7,133 nt of DNA from Candidatus Dadabacteria bacterium (lineage in GTDB: Bacteria > Desulfobacterota_D > UBA1144 > Nemesobacterales > UBA2774). The stretch is from contig DAOVUC010000087.1 of assembly GCA_030632765.1 (NCBI GenBank), positions 1 to 7,133 of the forward strand, written 5' to 3'. Below, piece after piece: positions 5,056 through 7,133 of the stretch (position 1 is its first letter; each line of letters begins with the position of its first letter). The notes under the pieces were generated by a model. It ran no database searches, was not told the DNA's origin, and saw only the letters and a program-made list of their open reading frames with translations. The position numbers were made by a program, and so were the translations under genes.

Positions 5056-6267
5056 ATGTTAAAAGCCACATCTTTTGAGACAGCCGTAGATGAGGATAGT
5101 GCCGATAATTTTGGTTTAATGGATAGAGAGATATATGACACTGTCTCCGTTAAAGAAGATTTTGTAGAAGATAACCCGAATTATGAAGACAGCGCTTCTA
5201 AAAAAGAGGTTAAAGAAAATAAATATAATCATAATCAAGAGCTGAGGTTGGTAAATGATTACTTTAAGGAAGTCGGAACTGAAACCCTTTTAAAGGCCAA
5301 AGAAGAGATTCACATCGCAGCTAAAATAAAAGAGTGTGAGTCACAGGCCAAGATGGTAAGAAAGGTTATTCAGGAGATTCTCGGCAAGAGATTTAACGGC
5401 CCTTCGGATGAAGTTGTTAAGGAGCTTAAGTCCTTATGTGAGGATCCGTCATTCTCAAGGCAATTAATAAATGAAGACCTTGAGCGTCTTCATAGATATG
5501 TCTCCATTCTTGATGCATATGTGAAAAAGTCCGCTCAGCTCAGGAACTTCTTTGTTAGAGCAAACCTTAGACTGGTTGCGAGTATGGCCAAAAAATATGT
5601 TGGCAGAGGTGTCCCGTTTCTTGATTTGATACAGGAAGGAAACTTGGGGCTAATAAAAGCTGTAGAGAGGTTCGATCATACCAAAGGTTATAGGTTTTCA
5701 ACATACGCTTGCTGGTGGATTAACCAGGCTATGAACAGGGGAGTATTTAACCAAAACAGAACTGTTAAAATACCGGCGTATGTTCTGGAAAAAGCAGGGA
5801 AAGTTTGGAGTGAACGCGCCAGGTTCGTTGAAGAGCATGGAAGGGAGCCTCATCCTAGTGAACTTGCAAGTAGGGTTGATATGAGTTTAGAGAATGTGAG
5901 GCAGGTGCTTGAGTCCCATAATGGAAACAATATGGTTCGTCTCGATTCTCCTGTATGGAATGGGGAAAGGGCCACTTATATGGACTATATGGCCGATTCT
6001 GAATCAATGCCGGTCGATACGCTTATTGCAGAGGTTTCAATTCCCTCAAGCATAGAACATGCATTTGTTGTTTTAGACGACAGGGAACGAGATGTAATAA
6101 AGATGCGCTTTGGTGTCGGATACAATCAGTCCCTTACCTTAGATGAGATTGGGAAAAGATTTGGTTTAACTAGGGAGAGGATAAGACAGATAGAGAAACA
6201 AGCTCTTCAAAAGATAAGAGAATCCTCCTGTGCGCCAGCTCTTAAAAGCTTAATTGAGAAAAATTAG
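5056..6267 (+). CDS. Sigma-70 family RNA polymerase sigma factor, group 2 (RpoS/RpoD-like)
   Basis: A 403-residue sigma factor that directs RNA polymerase to a promoter set. An acidic N-terminus (1-60) replaces region 1.1. Region 1.2 is at 64-95 (LRLVNDYFKEVGTETLLKAKEE). A non-conserved stretch (96-160) separates it from region 2 (163-241), with NLRLVASMAKKY, GVPFLDLIQEGNLGLIKAVERF and FSTYACWWINQA. Region 3 spans about 244-286. Region 4 (333-390) ends in the helix-turn-helix LDEIGKRFGLTRERIRQIEKQAL. The -35-reading residues TRExxRQ match E. coli sigma-70 exactly. In region 2.4, W220, W221 and Q224 are kept, but the positions of sigma-70 R436, T440 and H455 are N223, N227 and Y242, so -10 choice may differ. 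Length and the missing region 1.1 argue against the housekeeping sigma; it exceeds RpoS (about 330) mainly by the 1.2-2.1 insert and the N-terminus. Cotranscription with the PsrA-like gene suggests ligand-controlled expression. Confidence 0.92.
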   Translation: MLKATSFETAVDEDSADNFGLMDREIYDTVSVKEDFVEDNPNYEDSASKKEVKENKYNHNQELRLVNDYFKEVGTETLLKAKEEIHIAAKIKECESQAKMVRKVIQEILGKRFNGPSDEVVKELKSLCEDPSFSRQLINEDLERLHRYVSILDAYVKKSAQLRNFFVRANLRLVASMAKKYVGRGVPFLDLIQEGNLGLIKAVERFDHTKGYRFSTYACWWINQAMNRGVFNQNRTVKIPAYVLEKAGKVWSERARFVEEHGREPHPSELASRVDMSLENVRQVLESHNGNNMVRLDSPVWNGERATYMDYMADSESMPVDTLIAEVSIPSSIEHAFVVLDDRERDVIKMRFGVGYNQSLTLDEIGKRFGLTRERIRQIEKQALQKIRESSCAPALKSLIEKN

Positions 6268-6288
6268 TTCATAAAATTAAAGCAAATC

Positions 6289-6333
6289 GCTTGAGGTCTT
6301 AGAAGGGGAAGCCTCAGGCGGTGGCTTTTGTTT
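6289..6333 (+). terminator. Probable intrinsic terminator of the TetR-sigma operon, with an overlapping alternative hairpin
   Basis: AAGCC (6309-6313) pairs with GGCTT (6323-6327), extendable by a G-T pair, and is followed by TTGTTT. A competing eight-base stem, GCTTGAGG (6289-6296) with CCTCAGGC (6312-6319), shares bases 6312-6313 and cannot form at the same time. It starts 21 bases past the sigma stop. Confidence 0.55.
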
Positions 6334-6434
6334 AGTATTCAGAAATGCGCCAGATATGAGCATCTCTCCATAACAATTACGTATATACCATTCAGTTTTA
6401 ATTTCAGACAATTTTAATTATTGCGAAAAAAGGC

Positions 6435-6462
6435 TTGACAAATATTTTTTAAGTGATATTAT
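6435..6462 (+). promoter_or_regulatory. Strong sigma-70 promoter for the second TetR gene
   Basis: A perfect TTGACA (6435-6440) is followed after 16 bases by TATTAT (6457-6462), five of six to consensus. Transcription would begin near 6469, leaving a leader of about 26 bases before the ATG at 6495. This also rules out the in-frame ATG at 6453, which lies in the promoter. Confidence 0.75.
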
Positions 6463-6465
6463 TTT

Positions 6466-6481
6466 ACCAACTAGTCAACTA
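6466..6481. promoter_or_regulatory. Possible operator of the second TetR regulator
   Basis: The stretch ACCAACTAGTCAACTA contains the palindrome ACTAGT and a tandem CAACTA (6468-6473 and 6476-6481, eight-base period). It covers the predicted transcription start, where a bound TetR dimer would block initiation, so autorepression is inferred. The palindrome is short and imperfect outside its core. Confidence 0.4.
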
Positions 6482-6494
6482 TAAGGTTAGAAAA

Positions 6495-7121
6495 ATGGGA
6501 AGAACAAGCACAGCAAAAGAAAAACTGATTTCAAGCGCAATAGAGCTTATAGGTACCCGGAGCTATAACGCTGTAGGAGTTCAGGAACTCTGCGATCACT
6601 CCGGTGTTAAAAAGGGCAGTTTCTACCATTTCTTTCCCTCAAAACGTGACCTAACCTTAGAGGCGCTAGATGCTATGTGGAATATGTTTAAAAATGAAAC
6701 TCTTGATCCGGTGTTTAATTCTGACATATCCCCAGTGGATAAGTTCAATGCTATTGCAGTAAAGTCGTATGAGCACCAGTCTTCAACAAAAGACTGTATC
6801 GGTTGTGTAACAGGCTGTGGAATAGGGAATCTAGCTTTGGAGCTAAGTACGCAGGATGAGATCATAAGGCAGAAAATAGAGCAGATATTTGAGCAGTGGG
6901 CACAGTATTTCGAGGATGTTATTGTTGATGCTATAAATGACGGAGATCTTTCGGTCGATACAGATCCCAGGTCAACGTCACAAGCCATCCTTGCTTATGT
7001 GGAGGGAGTCTCGCTAATGGGTAAAACCTTTAATGATCCTAATATGATAAGCCGATTGAGCGAAGGAATGGCTCAAATATGTATTTCAAAAAAGAAAACA
7101 GCGGCTGGAGAGCGGATGTAA
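6495..7121 (+). CDS. TetR/AcrR-family transcriptional regulator with a cysteine cluster
   Basis: A 208-residue regulator. Residues 3-55 form the DNA-binding domain: TAKEKLISSAIELIGTRSY, then the helix-turn-helix (25-46) ending in KKGSFYHFFPSK, a wording typical of the TetR group whose members often answer to small electrophiles or xenobiotics. The C-terminal domain has the usual GNLALELS motif of that group (111-118), followed by a helix EQIFEQWAQYFEDVIVDA. In place of the single GC that often precedes GNLALE, it has C101, C104 and C108 (DCIGCVTGCGIGN), a C-x2-C-x3-C cluster, with C33 in the recognition domain and C196 near the end. Thiol or metal sensing is therefore conceivable but not shown. 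The start at 6495 has only a weak AAGG site, and is chosen because the upstream ATG lies in the -10 box. The gene it controls, apart from itself, is probably beyond the window. Confidence 0.88.
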   Translation: MGRTSTAKEKLISSAIELIGTRSYNAVGVQELCDHSGVKKGSFYHFFPSKRDLTLEALDAMWNMFKNETLDPVFNSDISPVDKFNAIAVKSYEHQSSTKDCIGCVTGCGIGNLALELSTQDEIIRQKIEQIFEQWAQYFEDVIVDAINDGDLSVDTDPRSTSQAILAYVEGVSLMGKTFNDPNMISRLSEGMAQICISKKKTAAGERM

Positions 7122-7133
7122 AGGTCGCTATAT

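Noticed and set aside
6334..6434. Possible regulatory RNA between the sigma and second TetR genes
   Set aside because: No stable stem, no conserved core and no open frame could be seen in this AT-rich stretch.
6453..6494. Upstream ATG for the second TetR gene
   Set aside because: It falls within the -10 region of the best promoter, so it would not be on the transcript.
6623..6988. Minus-strand 121-residue open frame opposite the second TetR gene
   Set aside because: Antisense to a well-supported TetR protein, with no motif of its own.

Overview
The window reads as chromosomal DNA of a Gram-negative, fairly AT-rich bacterium. The evidence is a lipobox lipoprotein, an IPTL-CTERM envelope-sorting signal, GGAGG-type ribosome sites and sigma-70-like promoters. 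The gene mix would fit a deltaproteobacterium-like or candidate-phylum lineage, but this is a guess because no phylogenetic marker is present. There is no rRNA, tRNA, CRISPR array, transposase or phage gene that I can recognise.

Left part, minus strand: a membrane-anchored PIN/TRAM protein of the YacL type runs off the left edge (961 down to 1). Upstream of it, in the same direction, is a small lipoprotein (1716 to 1180) resembling DUF4410. Divergent from the lipoprotein is an IPTL-CTERM secreted protein (1860-2652, plus strand). It reads as one protein only if two single bases are restored in homopolymer runs, so it is a pseudogene or carries sequencing errors. A nested-hairpin terminator with a T6 tract follows it.

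Middle and right, plus strand: a concentrative nucleoside transporter (CNT) family permease with unusual substrate-site residues (2890-4194). Next comes a likely two-gene operon: a PsrA-like TetR regulator (4365-5012) and, 43 bases later, a group-2 sigma-70 factor (5056-6267). Two copies of GGA(A/G)CGTTCC sit just before the TetR gene and look like an autoregulatory operator. The last gene is a second TetR regulator (6495-7121) with its own strong TTGACA/TATTAT promoter and a cysteine cluster.

The most interesting unit is the TetR-sigma pair. PsrA of Pseudomonas is a fatty-acid-responsive TetR protein that controls rpoS; here a PsrA-like repressor appears to sit in one transcript with an RpoS/RpoD-like sigma factor whose -10-reading residues differ from consensus. 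I infer a lipid- or ligand-gated alternative-sigma switch. The neighbouring transporter and second TetR have no demonstrated link to it.
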